In this document: positions 25,301 to 34,387 of the stretch, piece after piece
How positions within the stretch are numbered: the stretch's first letter is position 1
Layout: the number at the start of each line of letters is the position of its first letter
From: Streptomyces sp. NBC_00162
GTDB taxonomy: Bacteria; Actinomycetota; Actinomycetes; Streptomycetales; Streptomycetaceae
Reading direction: 5' to 3'
Length of the DNA stretch: 64,000 nucleotides
Assembly (NCBI RefSeq): GCF_024611995.1
Contig: NZ_CP102509.1
Location: forward strand, 3,658,001 to 3,722,000
Program-made: the position numbers and the translations under genes
The notes under the pieces: generated by a model
The model's database searches: none
Told to the model about the DNA's origin: nothing
The model's input: the letters and a program-made list of their open reading frames with translations, nothing else

Positions 25301-26449
25301 CTAAGCCGAGACAGAACCGCTGGTGGAAGCAGTCTGCTGGAACAGCCACTCCGACTTCAGCTCCGCATAACCAGGCTTGATGACCTCGTTGATCATGGCC
25401 AGTCGTTCATCGAAAGGAATGAACGCGGACTTCATCGCATTGACGGTGAACCACTGCATGTCCTCCAGCGTGTAGCCGAAGGTGTCCACCAGGTGCTCGA
25501 ACTCGCGGCTCATGCTGGTGCCGCTCATCAGGCGGTTGTCGGTGTTGACCGTGAGCCTGAAGTGCAGCTTCCGCAGCAGGCCGATCGGGTGCTCGGCGTA
25601 CGAGGCGGCCGCGGCCGTCTGGAGGTTCGACGTCGGGCACATCTCCAGGGGGATGCGCTTGTCCCGGACGTACGAGGCCAGGCGGCCCAGCGTCACCGAG
25701 CCGTCGGCGGCGACCTCGATGTCGTCGATGATCTTCACGCCGTGACCGAGGCGGTCGGCGCCGCACCACTGCAGGGCCTGCCAGATCGACGGCAGGCCGA
25801 AGGCCTCGCCCGCGTGGATCGTGAAGTGGTTGTTCTCGCGCTTGAGGTACTCGAAGGCGTCGAGGTGGCGGGTGGGAGGGAACCCGGCCTCGGCACCGGC
25901 GATGTCGAAGCCGACCACGCCGTTGTCGCGGTAGCGGTTGGCCAGCTCCGCGATCTCCAGCGCGCGGGCGGCGTGCCGCATCGCGGTCAGCAGGGCGCCG
26001 ATGCGGATGCGGTGGCCGTTGGCCTTCGCACGCCGCTCGCCCTCGCGGAAGCCGTCGTTCACGGCCTCGACGACCTCTTCGAGGGTCAGGCCGGCTTCCA
26101 GGTGCTGCTCGGGGGCGTAGCGGATCTCGGCGTACACGACGCCGTCCTCGGCCAGGTCCTCGGCGCACTCGGCGGCGACCCGGAAGAGGGCCTCCTTCGT
26201 CTGCATGACCGCGCAGGTGTGCGCGAAGGTCTCCAGGTAGCGCGGGAGGGAGCCGGAGTCGGCGGCTTCCCGGAACCAGATGCCGAGCTTGTCGGCGTCG
26301 GTCTCGGGGAGGCTCTCGTAGCCGGCCTCGCGGGCCAGCTCGATGATGGTCCCGGGGCGCAGTCCACCGTCGAGGTGATCGTGCAGGAGCACCTTCGGGG
26401 AGCGGCGGATCTGATCCGGGGTCGGCAGGTTGGGGGTCTCGCTCGTCAT
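25301..26449 (-). CDS. add: Adenosine deaminase
   Basis: The 382-residue metal-dependent hydrolase converts (deoxy)adenosine to (deoxy)inosine, which pnp can then phosphorolyse. The zinc-binding HDHLDG lies at 23-28; HAGEAFG carries the catalytic Glu region; LGHGV and [10 protein letters not shown] carry the remaining ligands. ATG 26449 lies 6 bases after a -10-like TAGAGT, suggesting a leaderless transcript. A perfect CTACGCGCGTAG lies 16 bases upstream. Confidence 0.93.
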   Translation of the reverse strand: MTSETPNLPTPDQIRRSPKVLLHDHLDGGLRPGTIIELAREAGYESLPETDADKLGIWFREAADSGSLPRYLETFAHTCAVMQTKEALFRVAAECAEDLAEDGVVYAEIRYAPEQHLEAGLTLEEVVEAVNDGFREGERRAKANGHRIRIGALLTAMRHAARALEIAELANRYRDNGVVGFDIAGAEAGFPPTRHLDAFEYLKRENNHFTIHAGEAFGLPSIWQALQWCGADRLGHGVKIIDDIEVAADGSVTLGRLASYVRDKRIPLEMCPTSNLQTAAAASYAEHPIGLLRKLHFRLTVNTDNRLMSGTSMSREFEHLVDTFGYTLEDMQWFTVNAMKSAFIPFDERLAMINEVIKPGYAELKSEWLFQQTASTSGSVSA

Positions 26450-26465
26450 CTGGGCACTCTAGCTC

Positions 26466-26477
26466 CTACGCGCGTAG
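26466..26477. promoter_or_regulatory. Palindromic operator upstream of add
   Basis: A perfect CTACGCGCGTAG lies 16 bases before the add start and 4 bases upstream of the likely -10 element TAGAGT (minus strand 26461-26456). Occupancy would cover the promoter spacer. Confidence 0.82.
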
Positions 26478-26562
26478 AGCGGGTGACGGCCGCGAGTGCC
26501 GATATGTAACAGAGACCGCACGGACGGATGTCGTACACCTCGGTGTCTGAGACTGTTCCGCC

Positions 26563-27285
26563 ATGGCACAGCATGCGCCGCCGGCGCGCGGGGCCCGCCT
26601 GGGGCGGGCAGCCGGCGCGAACGGCTTGGGGTCGACGGTCAGTGGTGTGGTGCTCCTTCTTCCCGGAGCGTCCAGATTCTCCCCCGGTCCGCTGCGTCCG
26701 CTCGGGCGGGCGCTGGCCCGGGCGGGCGGGGCGGAGGGGCTGGTCGCGCACACCGTGATCCACGGTGGGGACGCCTCCCGCGAGGAGCAGGCGGGGTGGG
26801 CGGCGGACGAGGCGGTGCGGCGGTACGGGGACGTGCCCGTGTGCCTGGCCGGCTTCGGTGCGGGAGGCCTGGCCGCGCTGCGGGCGGCGGGCCACGACGC
26901 CGTCAACTCGGTGGTGTCGCTGGCCCCTTGCCTGGGAGAAGCGGTGGTGGCGGACTCGCCTGAACCGGTGAAACAGCTGTCGGGGCGGCAGGTCCTGATC
27001 GTGCACGGCACGAACGACGCGCACAGCGACCCGGAGGCATCGTTTCTGCTGGCGGCGCGGGCCAAGAAGGCGAATCGTTCCACGTGCCGGTTCGAGGTGC
27101 ACTCGGACGGTCACGGGCTGCGCGAGCACCAGCCGGAAGTCGTCGCACTGGCCGTGGACTTCGTCCTCGGCGCGGTGTGCTCGGGGCGGTACTCGCGGCC
27201 GGTGACGGACGCGCTGGCCGCTCCCCCGCCGCTGGGTCTGCGGATGCCGCTGGCATCGGGGTTCGGGCGCTCGCTCCGGCGGTGA
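26563..27285 (+). CDS. Alpha/beta-hydrolase fold protein with altered nucleophile
   Basis: This 240-residue protein has a hydrolase-like core: LLLPGASRFSPG near the oxyanion loop, acid residue Asp152 in HGTND and His184 in SDGHGL. The nucleophile elbow reads AGFGAGG (97-101), with Gly99 where Ser, Cys or Asp is expected. It may therefore be non-catalytic or use another residue. It is divergent from add and 65 bases from the cupin gene. Confidence 0.75.
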   Translation: MAQHAPPARGARLGRAAGANGLGSTVSGVVLLLPGASRFSPGPLRPLGRALARAGGAEGLVAHTVIHGGDASREEQAGWAADEAVRRYGDVPVCLAGFGAGGLAALRAAGHDAVNSVVSLAPCLGEAVVADSPEPVKQLSGRQVLIVHGTNDAHSDPEASFLLAARAKKANRSTCRFEVHSDGHGLREHQPEVVALAVDFVLGAVCSGRYSRPVTDALAAPPPLGLRMPLASGFGRSLRR

Positions 27286-27350
27286 GGCGCGGCTGTCGCG
27301 CGTACCGTGAGGAGTGAACTCGGGGCCTTTCCTCCCGGAGGCGATGGGCC

Positions 27351-27722
27351 ATGGCCGGATTGACGTTCCGGAATTTCGACAAGCCGGACGAGACACGACC
27401 GTTCCCGGACGGCAAGGGCAGGCTGGACGTCTTCAACACCGGGGGCGGCGCCGTCGGCCGTGCCGTGTTCGAGCCGGGCTGGCGCTGGTCGGAGCACATC
27501 AAGCCGCTGGCGGGCACGGAAAGCTGCCAGTCCGCTCACACGGGGTACGTCGTGAGCGGCCGCATGAAGATCGTCATGGACGACGGGGAGAGCGGCGAGA
27601 TCGGTCCGGGCGACTTCATCGAGATCGCGCCCGGGCACGACGCCTATGTCCTCGGTGACGAGCCCTGCGTCGCGCTGGACTGGACCGGCTACGGCGACTA
27701 CGCGAAGCCGGTCTCCGGCTGA
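27351..27722 (+). CDS. Cupin domain protein
   Basis: This 123-residue single cupin has the first motif region (HIKPLAGTESCQSAHTGYVV, metal-ligand His residues) and the second motif GPGDFIEIAPGHDAYVLG. The function is unknown; small cupins are often metal-dependent isomerases or sensors. ATG 27351 follows GGAGGCG. The last 25 bases overlap the convergent ATP-grasp gene. Confidence 0.85.
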   Translation: MAGLTFRNFDKPDETRPFPDGKGRLDVFNTGGGAVGRAVFEPGWRWSEHIKPLAGTESCQSAHTGYVVSGRMKIVMDDGESGEIGPGDFIEIAPGHDAYVLGDEPCVALDWTGYGDYAKPVSG

Positions 27723-28951
27723 CGCAGCTGACGCGTCCACCGTCCCGGCACGCCCTGTCCGAGCAGACCCGCGGCCCGGTCCAGGGTGCGGGCCAGCGAG
27801 CCCGCCGTCGGGGCGGTGGCCAGGACGTACGCGTGGTGCAGACCGCCCGTCGGGGCGCGCCGGACCGTGGCGCCCGACGGGATCTCCAGCTGGACCCGGA
27901 TCACTCCCGGCACGGCCCGCGCCGCGGCGATCCCCGGGCGGACCCCGCCCGGGCCGCGGCCGGGCGGGAAGTCCACGTACCGCAGCCCGGCGTAGGCGGT
28001 GCGCGGGCTGTGCTCCGGGTCGGGCAGGTCCAGGGCGGCGGCGAGCACGAGGCCGAGGACGTCGGTTCCGTGGGCGGCCCGGAGCAGCCGGCTGAACTCC
28101 TCGGCGCCGGGGCGGGCGTGGGCCTCGACGAGGCGGGGGCCGTGCGCGGTGAGGATGACCTCGGTGTGGGAGGGGCCGTCGTGGTGTCCGGCGAGGTCGA
28201 GGACGCCGCGTACGAGGGCCCGTACGGCCTGCGCGGTCCCGGGATCCAGGGCGACCGGCAGGTCGTGGCCGGTGGCGGTGAGGCGGGGGCCGGTGCGCCG
28301 GCGGGACCAGCCCAGGATGCGGTGGTGCCCGGCGCGGGAGAGGGCCTCGACGGTGAGCTCCGGGCCTTCCAGGTACTCCTCGATGAGGAGGTCGGTGACC
28401 TCCGGATAGCCGTGGGCGGCGGCCCGCGCCTCGATTTCGTCGTGGACGAGCCGGACGCCTTCGCCGTCGGCGCCCGCCCGGGGCTTGATCACGCACGGGT
28501 AGCCGATGAGGGTGGCGACGAACGGGAGTGTTTCCGCGCGTCCGCAGCGGGCGAAGGAGACGGGCCGGGCGGGGTGCAGGGTGTTGGAGCGGGCGCGCAG
28601 GGCGGCCTTGTCCATGAGGGCGGTGACGGCGGCGGTGGGGGTGCCGGGCAGGCCCAGTTCCTCGTTGGCGCGGGCCGCGGCGAGGGCTCCGGCGGCGTCG
28701 AACCCGAAGACGGCGGCGCGGCCGCGGCGGACCGCCTCCATCCGGCCGACGGCCCCGACGAGGTGCCGGTGGTCGCGCCAGTCCGTCCGTACCCGCCGCT
28801 CCGCCCCCTCACGGTCGGATGGCACCGATGGATCCGGCGCGACCACCACGGTGCGGGCACCCGCACGGCGGGCGGCCGCCACCACGGCGGGTCGCGGGCT
28901 CAGCAGGACAGCCAAGGGCCCCCGTTCTTCCCTGGGTGTCCGCTGTCGCAT
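27698..28951 (-). CDS. ATP-grasp ligase
   Basis: This 417-residue protein has an ATP-grasp fold of the carbamoyl-phosphate/D-Ala ligase type: IGYPCVIKPRAGADGEGVRL (P-loop-like), DLLIEEYLEGPELTVEAL and the metal site HTEVILTAHGPRLVEAHARP. Such enzymes join a carboxylate to an amine, often making dipeptides or modified amino acids. The substrate is unknown. ATG 28951 is chosen; the longer frame adds unrelated sequence through the promoter. It is divergent from a LuxR-type regulator with two GGCATATGCC palindromes between, suggesting local regulation. Confidence 0.85.
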   Translation of the reverse strand: MRQRTPREERGPLAVLLSPRPAVVAAARRAGARTVVVAPDPSVPSDREGAERRVRTDWRDHRHLVGAVGRMEAVRRGRAAVFGFDAAGALAAARANEELGLPGTPTAAVTALMDKAALRARSNTLHPARPVSFARCGRAETLPFVATLIGYPCVIKPRAGADGEGVRLVHDEIEARAAAHGYPEVTDLLIEEYLEGPELTVEALSRAGHHRILGWSRRRTGPRLTATGHDLPVALDPGTAQAVRALVRGVLDLAGHHDGPSHTEVILTAHGPRLVEAHARPGAEEFSRLLRAAHGTDVLGLVLAAALDLPDPEHSPRTAYAGLRYVDFPPGRGPGGVRPGIAAARAVPGVIRVQLEIPSGATVRRAPTGGLHHAYVLATAPTAGSLARTLDRAAGLLGQGVPGRWTRQLRQPETGFA

Positions 28952-28990
28952 ACCGCGCTCCCCCCTCACGCCGTGTGACCACTGTGCCGC

Positions 28991-29006
28991 TTCGGCATAT
29001 GCCGAA
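28991..29006. promoter_or_regulatory. 16-bp palindrome in the ATP-grasp/LuxR intergenic region
   Basis: TTCGGCATATGCCGAA is a perfect dyad 40 bases upstream of the ATP-grasp gene and 83 bases from the LuxR-type gene. Its core GGCATATGCC recurs at 29084-29093. A regulator binding site is likely; the adjacent LuxR-type protein is the first candidate. Confidence 0.6.
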
Positions 29007-29083
29007 AGCCGCCGGACAGGGGTCGTCTTGTCGCCTTGCGGGAATACGAGGGGTTTACGAACGGACACACTCCGGGACGAATA

Positions 29084-29093
29084 GGCATATGCC
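29084..29093. promoter_or_regulatory. Second GGCATATGCC palindrome, overlapping the regulator start codon
   Basis: GGCATATGCC contains the ATG of the LuxR-type gene (29089-29091). The spacing to the first copy is 90 bases. Binding here would block expression of the regulator itself. Confidence 0.5.
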
Positions 29094-30105
29094 AGCCGAT
29101 CAAGCCGAAGACCTGAGCCCCGCGGCCCGGCGCCTCTACGCCTACGCCGTCGAGCGGCACGCCTTTGATGCGGGCGAGGCAACCGAGGCCCTGGGCGTGC
29201 GCGCGGCCGCGGCCATCACGGAGCTGGCCGCCGCGCACCTCCTCCAGCGGGCGCCCGGCGGCGGGCCCGACCGGTGGAGCGCCGTCGCACCCCGGGCGGC
29301 GGCCGCGCGGGCGCTCGCCCCGCTGGCCCTGCTCGTACGGGAGACCCACGACGAGATGGACCGGCTGCGGGGGCGGCTGGAGACGCTGGTGCCGGCGTAC
29401 GAGGCGGGGACCGCGCACCGGGACCTGAGCGGGTCGGGGCGCCTGGAGCTGGTGACGGACCTGGGCGCGGTACGGGGGCTGATCACGGAGCTGGTCGCGG
29501 CGTGCGAGCGGGAGCTCCTGACCTCGCAGCCGGGCGGGGGCCGGCCGCTGGAGACGCTGGAGGAGTCGATCGGGCGGGACGAGTCGCTGCTGACGCGCGG
29601 GGTCCGGATGCGCACGCTCTACCAGCACACGGCCCGGTACTCGCGGCCCACGGCGGCGTACGTCGAGCGGGTGACGGCGCTGGGCGCGCAGGTACGGACG
29701 CTGGGCGACGGGCTGATGCGGATGCTGGTCTTCGACGACCACACGGGCCTGATGGAGGTGCCGGAGCGCAGCGGGGCGGCGCTGGTGGTGCGCGAGCGGA
29801 GCGTCGTGCACTTCATGACGTCTGCCTTCGAGCGGTCCTGGCTGGGGGCGGAGCCCTTCCCGACGACGGTGAGTCCGGAGGCGGCCCGGTCGATCTCGGA
29901 CGAGCTGCGGCAGACGATCGTACGGCTGCTGTCGGAGGGGCTGGAGGACAAGGTGATCGCGCGGCGGCTGGGCATGTCGGAGCGGACCTGCCAGCGCCAC
30001 ATCGCGGAGATCATGCGGGCCGTCGGCGCCAAATCCCGCTTCCAGGCCGGGTACTTGCTGTCCTCGCAGTCACCGCCCCAGGCGGACGAGCAGCCGGGCG
30101 ACTAA
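29089..30105 (+). CDS. LuxR-type transcriptional regulator with N-terminal winged helix
   Basis: This 338-residue regulator has a TrmB-like N-terminal winged helix (LSPAARRLYAYAVERHAF, ALGVRAAAAITELAAAHLL) and a following helical hinge. A central phospholipase-D-like or effector region comes next, and a C-terminal LuxR helix-turn-helix (LLSEGLEDKVIARRLGMSER, residues about 280-300) closes the protein. Such regulators often lie beside biosynthetic genes in Streptomyces. ATG 29089 gives a conserved-looking start; the longer frame runs back through the divergent gene. It probably regulates the divergent ATP-grasp gene. Confidence 0.82.
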   Translation: MPADQAEDLSPAARRLYAYAVERHAFDAGEATEALGVRAAAAITELAAAHLLQRAPGGGPDRWSAVAPRAAAARALAPLALLVRETHDEMDRLRGRLETLVPAYEAGTAHRDLSGSGRLELVTDLGAVRGLITELVAACERELLTSQPGGGRPLETLEESIGRDESLLTRGVRMRTLYQHTARYSRPTAAYVERVTALGAQVRTLGDGLMRMLVFDDHTGLMEVPERSGAALVVRERSVVHFMTSAFERSWLGAEPFPTTVSPEAARSISDELRQTIVRLLSEGLEDKVIARRLGMSERTCQRHIAEIMRAVGAKSRFQAGYLLSSQSPPQADEQPGD

Positions 30106-30113
30106 GCGGGCGA

Positions 30114-31052
30114 CTAGGCGGGCGGCTCCAGTTCGGGGATCAGGCGGCCGCGGCGGGAGAGCAGGAAGCGCTTGAACTCGGCCACCGGAGGGGTGTCGGG
30201 GTGGCCGTCGAGCCAGGCGACGCCGATCTCGCGGACGGCGCGCGGGGCGGTCACCGTCAGCTCGACGACACCCGGGCGGGCCACGGCCGGCGGCGGCAGC
30301 AGGGCCACGCCGAGACCGGCGGCGACCAGGCCGCGCAGGGTCTCGGCCTCCTCGCCCTCGAAGGCGACGCGGGGGACGAACCCGGCCTCCGCGCACAGGT
30401 CGTCGGTGATGCGGCGCAGGCCGTAGCCGGGCTCCAGCGTCACGAAGGTCTCCTCGGCGGCCTCGGCGAGGCGGATGCGCTTGCGGCCGGCCAGGCGGTG
30501 GTCGTCGGGGACCACCAGGCGCAACCGCTGTTCGTCGAGACGGCGGGCGACCAGGTCGGGGGCGTCCGGGACGGGTGAAGTGAGGCAGAGGTCGAGTTCG
30601 CCGGACCGGAGCTTCTCCAGCATGGCCTCGCCGTAGTTCTGGACCAGGGAGAAGCGCACGCGCGGGTGGTCGGCGCGGAAGGCGCGGATGAGGCCGGGTA
30701 CGGTCTCGGAGCCCAGGGTGTGCAGGAAGCCGAAGGCGACCTTGCCGAGGGCCGGGTCGGCGTCCTGCTGGACGGATTCGGCGGCGCGGGCGATCCCGTC
30801 CAGGGCCTGTTCCGTGGAGGCCAGGAAGGTGCGGCCCGCCGTGGTGAGGGCGACGGTGCGGCCCTTGCGGGCGAACAGGGTGACGCCGAGGTCCTGTTCC
30901 AGGCGGACCATGGCCCGCGACAACGTCGATTGGGGAACGCCCAGTTCGTGGGCGGCGCGGGTGACGTGCTCGTGCCGGGCGACGGCCGCGAAGTACGCCA
31001 GGCGCGGGGCCAGCAGACGTGTCACGGCCATGTCTTCTTCGTAACGGTTCAT
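30114..31052 (-). CDS. LysR-family transcriptional regulator
   Basis: This 312-residue LysR protein has the N-terminal helix-turn-helix (FAAVARHEHVTRAAHELGVP then QSTLSRAMVRLEQDLGV) and a periplasmic-binding-like effector domain (TLGSETVPGLIRAFRADHP, VGIALLPP-type core). ATG 31052 is chosen over a longer frame. It is divergent from an MFS transporter gene and probably controls it. The effector is unknown. Confidence 0.9.
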   Translation of the reverse strand: MNRYEEDMAVTRLLAPRLAYFAAVARHEHVTRAAHELGVPQSTLSRAMVRLEQDLGVTLFARKGRTVALTTAGRTFLASTEQALDGIARAAESVQQDADPALGKVAFGFLHTLGSETVPGLIRAFRADHPRVRFSLVQNYGEAMLEKLRSGELDLCLTSPVPDAPDLVARRLDEQRLRLVVPDDHRLAGRKRIRLAEAAEETFVTLEPGYGLRRITDDLCAEAGFVPRVAFEGEEAETLRGLVAAGLGVALLPPPAVARPGVVELTVTAPRAVREIGVAWLDGHPDTPPVAEFKRFLLSRRGRLIPELEPPA

Positions 31053-31110
31053 CGACGTGCGCCGCCCTGAGCTGTGCTGATGCGTGAGTGGATCGATTAT
31101 CGCGATTCTG

Positions 31111-31123
31111 TGCATTGGACGCA
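31111..31123. promoter_or_regulatory. Candidate LysR box between the LysR and MFS genes
   Basis: TGCATTGGACGCA has the T-N11-A form with TGC/GCA arms expected for LysR-type sites and lies between the divergent genes. The assignment rests on pattern and position only. Confidence 0.4.
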
Positions 31124-31150
31124 TCAAAAACACGGGCCTACCTTCGACGT

Positions 31151-32443
31151 ATGCCTCCCGTTCATACCGGGGCACCCGTCATCCCGGGTGCCTCCACCTC
31201 GTTGTTTCCGCAGCCCAACCGCCCCGAGCTCCGAGCCCCCGGCCGCCCCGGCTACCGCCGGATGAGCCTCGCGCTCTTCGCCGCCGGACTGGCCACCTTC
31301 GCCCTCCTCTACTCCACCCAGGCGCTGCTGCCCGCGATCTCCGACGGGTTCGGGGTGACGGCGGGTCAGGCCAGCTGGACGGTGTCCGCGGCCACCGGCG
31401 CGCTCGCCCTGTTCGTGCTGCCGCTCAGCGCGCTGTCCGAGCGGTTCGGGCGCACCCGGATGATGACCTGGTCGATGGCGGTGGCCGTGGGCGTCGGCCT
31501 GCTGGTGCCCTTCGCGCCGAGCCTGGAGTGGCTGGTGGCCCTGCGGGCCCTCCAGGGCGCGGCGATCGCCGGGATCCCGGCCTCCGCGATGGCGTACCTG
31601 GCGGAAGAGGTCAAGCCGAAGGCCCTGGTCGGGGCGATCGGCCTGTTCGTGGCGGGCAACTCCATCGGCGGCATGAGCGGCCGCCTGGTCACCGGCTGGG
31701 GGGCGCAGCTCGGCGGCTGGCGGGCGGGCCTGCTCACCGTCGGGCTGATGTCGCTGGCCTGCGCGGCGGCCTTCCTGGTGCTGCTGCCCCGGGCGCGGTT
31801 CTTCCGCCCGGCCTCGCTGAACCCGCGCGCGGTGGGCCGTACCGTGGCCGGTCACCTGCGCGATCCGCTGCTGCTGCGGCTGTACGGGATCGGCGCGCTG
31901 TTCATGACCGTCTTCGGCGCCGTGTACACCGTCATCGGCTACCGGCTGGTGGACGAGCCGTTCTCGCTCGGGCAGGGCGTGATCGGGTCGATCTTCCTGA
32001 TCTACCTGGTGGGTACGGTCTCCTCGGCGGCGGCCGGGCAGCTGGTGGCCCGCACGGGGCGGCGCGGCGCGCTGTACCTGGCCGTGACCACCACCGCGCT
32101 CGGGCTGCTGCTGTCGCTGTCCGATTCCCTGGCCGCGATCCTGGCCGGGCTGATCCTGATCACCGCGGGCTTCTTCGCCGGGCACGCGGTGGCCTCCGCC
32201 GCGGTGAGCCGGACGGCGCGGACGGGCCGGGCGCAGGCCTCGGCGCTCTACCAGTCGGCGTACTACCTGGGCTCCAGCGCGGGCGGCACCCTGGGCGCCC
32301 TCGCCTACCACTCGGCGGGGTGGGCGGCCACGGTGGGCATCGCGCTGCTGGCCGTGCTCGGCGTCGTCTCGATCACGCTGTACGGGTCCCACGCGGCCCG
32401 CGCGGAGCGGCGCATGCCGGCTTCGGCCGCGGCCGCGCGCTGA
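31151..32443 (+). CDS. MFS transporter
   Basis: This 430-residue transporter has about twelve hydrophobic segments. The MFS motif between helices 2 and 3 is present as LSERFGRTRMM, and ALRALQGAAIAGIPASAMAY (helix 4/5 antiporter region) resembles the YnfM/drug-proton antiporter group. ATG 31151 follows the divergent promoter. The substrate is unknown; export of a small molecule is likely. Confidence 0.9.
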   Translation: MPPVHTGAPVIPGASTSLFPQPNRPELRAPGRPGYRRMSLALFAAGLATFALLYSTQALLPAISDGFGVTAGQASWTVSAATGALALFVLPLSALSERFGRTRMMTWSMAVAVGVGLLVPFAPSLEWLVALRALQGAAIAGIPASAMAYLAEEVKPKALVGAIGLFVAGNSIGGMSGRLVTGWGAQLGGWRAGLLTVGLMSLACAAAFLVLLPRARFFRPASLNPRAVGRTVAGHLRDPLLLRLYGIGALFMTVFGAVYTVIGYRLVDEPFSLGQGVIGSIFLIYLVGTVSSAAAGQLVARTGRRGALYLAVTTTALGLLLSLSDSLAAILAGLILITAGFFAGHAVASAAVSRTARTGRAQASALYQSAYYLGSSAGGTLGALAYHSAGWAATVGIALLAVLGVVSITLYGSHAARAERRMPASAAAAR

Positions 32444-32552
32444 GGAACTCGTCGGGAAAATCGGGAAATACGTCCCCTCTACAGGCAACTCGCGCTGGTT
32501 TTCCGGGCATTCAACACGGAGAACGAATGCAGGGCGAGCAGGGGAGGACGCG

Positions 32553-33275
32553 ATGGGGACGCCTGTGAATCGGACGACGCGCATGCGCGCAAGGCGGCGG
32601 GCGGTGGTGGTGTTCGGGGGTGCGGTGGCGCTCGCGCTGCCGCTGGTGGTCGCGGGGGGCGGGGCGGCGCAGGCCGCCTCCTGCAACCTCGGCACCGGGC
32701 CGTACCAACGGCAGGTCGAGCAGTTCCTGGGGCGGCCGGTGGACGGCAGGCAGTCCTCGGCCGACTGCACGGCCATCAGGTCGTTCCAGGCGAGCCACGG
32801 GATCACCCCGTCCCAGGGGTACGCGGGGCCGCTGACCTGGCAGACGATGAGCACGATGCTGGCCCAGCGGGCGGCGGGCAGCACCCCCAACAAGGCCGGC
32901 AACTGCCCGGTGAACCGGGGGCGGATCGCCTGCGTCGACCTGACGCGGCAGCTCAGCTGGATCCAGGACGGCGCCACGCTGAAGTACGGCCCCGTCCCGG
33001 TCCGCACCGGCAAGGACGGCACGGAGACCCGGACCGGCCTGAAGAAGATCTACTACCGCAGCATCGACCACTGGTCGACGATCTACGACGTCGCGATGCC
33101 TTACTCGCAGTTCTTCGACGGCGGCATCGCCTTCCACTCGACCACCAAGAGCATGTGGAACCCGCCCGGCTCGGGCGGCTGCGTGAACATGCGGCCCGCC
33201 GACGCCAAGGCGTACTGGAACCTGCTGGGCAACGGCGAGGACGTCTATGTCTACGGCCGCAAGCCGGGCACGTAA
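32553..33275 (+). CDS. Secreted L,D-transpeptidase (YkuD)
   Basis: This 240-residue protein has a signal peptide (Arg-rich start, hydrophobic core, AQA-A about 40). A peptidoglycan-binding-like N-terminal region (AIRSFQASHGITPSQGYAGP) precedes a YkuD catalytic domain with IAFHSTTKS and the nucleophile in GSGGCVNM. These enzymes form 3-3 crosslinks in peptidoglycan or attach proteins. ATG 32553 is used; ATG 32583 is a possible shorter start. A second, different L,D-transpeptidase is at 52687. Confidence 0.88.
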   Translation: MGTPVNRTTRMRARRRAVVVFGGAVALALPLVVAGGGAAQAASCNLGTGPYQRQVEQFLGRPVDGRQSSADCTAIRSFQASHGITPSQGYAGPLTWQTMSTMLAQRAAGSTPNKAGNCPVNRGRIACVDLTRQLSWIQDGATLKYGPVPVRTGKDGTETRTGLKKIYYRSIDHWSTIYDVAMPYSQFFDGGIAFHSTTKSMWNPPGSGGCVNMRPADAKAYWNLLGNGEDVYVYGRKPGT

Positions 33276-33388
33276 GGCCTCGCCACACCTCGCTCGCGGC
33301 CGTTGCGGCTGTTGCGGCCGTTCGGGCTGCCGTTGTCAGACCCCTCCGGTAGGTTCCGAAGGAGTGGACCTACCTGGGGGCGACAGCC

Positions 33389-34387
33389 ATGAGTGACCTC
33401 GCGACGACACCGCCGGACCTGGATGCCGCGCTGGACCGCTACCGGGTCGAGCTGACGGGTTACTGCTACCGGATGCTCGGCTCGTCCTTCGACGCCGAGG
33501 ACGCGGTGCAGGACACGTACATCCGTGCCTGGCGCAGCTACGAGAAGTTCGAGGGCCGCTCCTCGCTGCGCTCGTGGCTGTACCGGATCGCCACCAACGT
33601 CTGCCTGGACCTGCTGAACGCGGGGAACAAGCGGGCCCGGCCGATGGACCTGACCGCCCCGCAGCACCAGGCCTCCGCCGTGCTCAACGAACGGCCCGAG
33701 GTGACCTGGCTGGAGCCGGTCCCCGACGGCCGGGTGCTGCCGCAGACCGCGGACCCGGCGGAGATGGCCCTGGCGAAGGAATCCGTGCGGCTGGCGTTCG
33801 TCGCGGCCCTCCAGCACCTGCCGGCCAAGCAGCGGGCGGTGCTGATCCTGCGCGAGGTGCTGGCCTGGAAGGCCGACGAGGTCGCGCAGCTGCTGGACAC
33901 CACGGTGGCTTCGGTGAACAGCGCGCTGCAGCGGGCGCGGGCCACGCTGGCCGGCAGCCGGATCCGCGAGAGCGAGGCCGCCGATCCGCTGGACGCGGAC
34001 CAGGCGAAGCTGCTGGAGCAGTACCTGTCCGCCTTCGAGGCGTATGACATCTCGCGGCTGACGACGCTCCTGCACGAGGACGCGGTGCTGTCGATGCCGC
34101 CGTTCGACCTGTGGCTCCAGGGCCACGAGGACATCGCGGCCTGGCATCTGAACCAGGGCATCGGCTGCAAGGGCTCGCGCCTGATCCCGACGACGGCGAA
34201 CGGGATGCCGGCCTTCGGCCAGTACCGGCCGGCGGCCTCCGGGAAGGGCCACACCCCGTGGGCGCTCCAGGTCCTGGAGGTCTCAGACGGCAAGATCGTC
34301 GGGCTCAACGCCTTCCTGGACACCGCCCGGTGGTTCCCGCTCTTCGGGCTCCCCGAGCAGCTCGACGAGGCCCACGAGGTCCAGTAG
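33389..34387 (+). CDS. ECF sigma factor with SnoaL-like C-terminal domain (SigG/TIGR02960 type)
   Basis: This 332-residue sigma factor has region 2 (YCYRMLGSSFDAEDAVQDTY then RSWLYRIATNVCLD), a linker with TWLEPVPDG and region 4 (WKADEVAQLLDTTVASVNS). A C-terminal NTF2/SnoaL-like domain of about 120 residues (YLSAFEAYDISRLTTLLHED) is typical of ECF groups that lack a classical anti-sigma factor. The C-terminal domain probably controls activity. The last 105 bases overlap a STAS-domain gene on the opposite strand. Confidence 0.88.
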   Translation: MSDLATTPPDLDAALDRYRVELTGYCYRMLGSSFDAEDAVQDTYIRAWRSYEKFEGRSSLRSWLYRIATNVCLDLLNAGNKRARPMDLTAPQHQASAVLNERPEVTWLEPVPDGRVLPQTADPAEMALAKESVRLAFVAALQHLPAKQRAVLILREVLAWKADEVAQLLDTTVASVNSALQRARATLAGSRIRESEAADPLDADQAKLLEQYLSAFEAYDISRLTTLLHEDAVLSMPPFDLWLQGHEDIAAWHLNQGIGCKGSRLIPTTANGMPAFGQYRPAASGKGHTPWALQVLEVSDGKIVGLNAFLDTARWFPLFGLPEQLDEAHEVQ

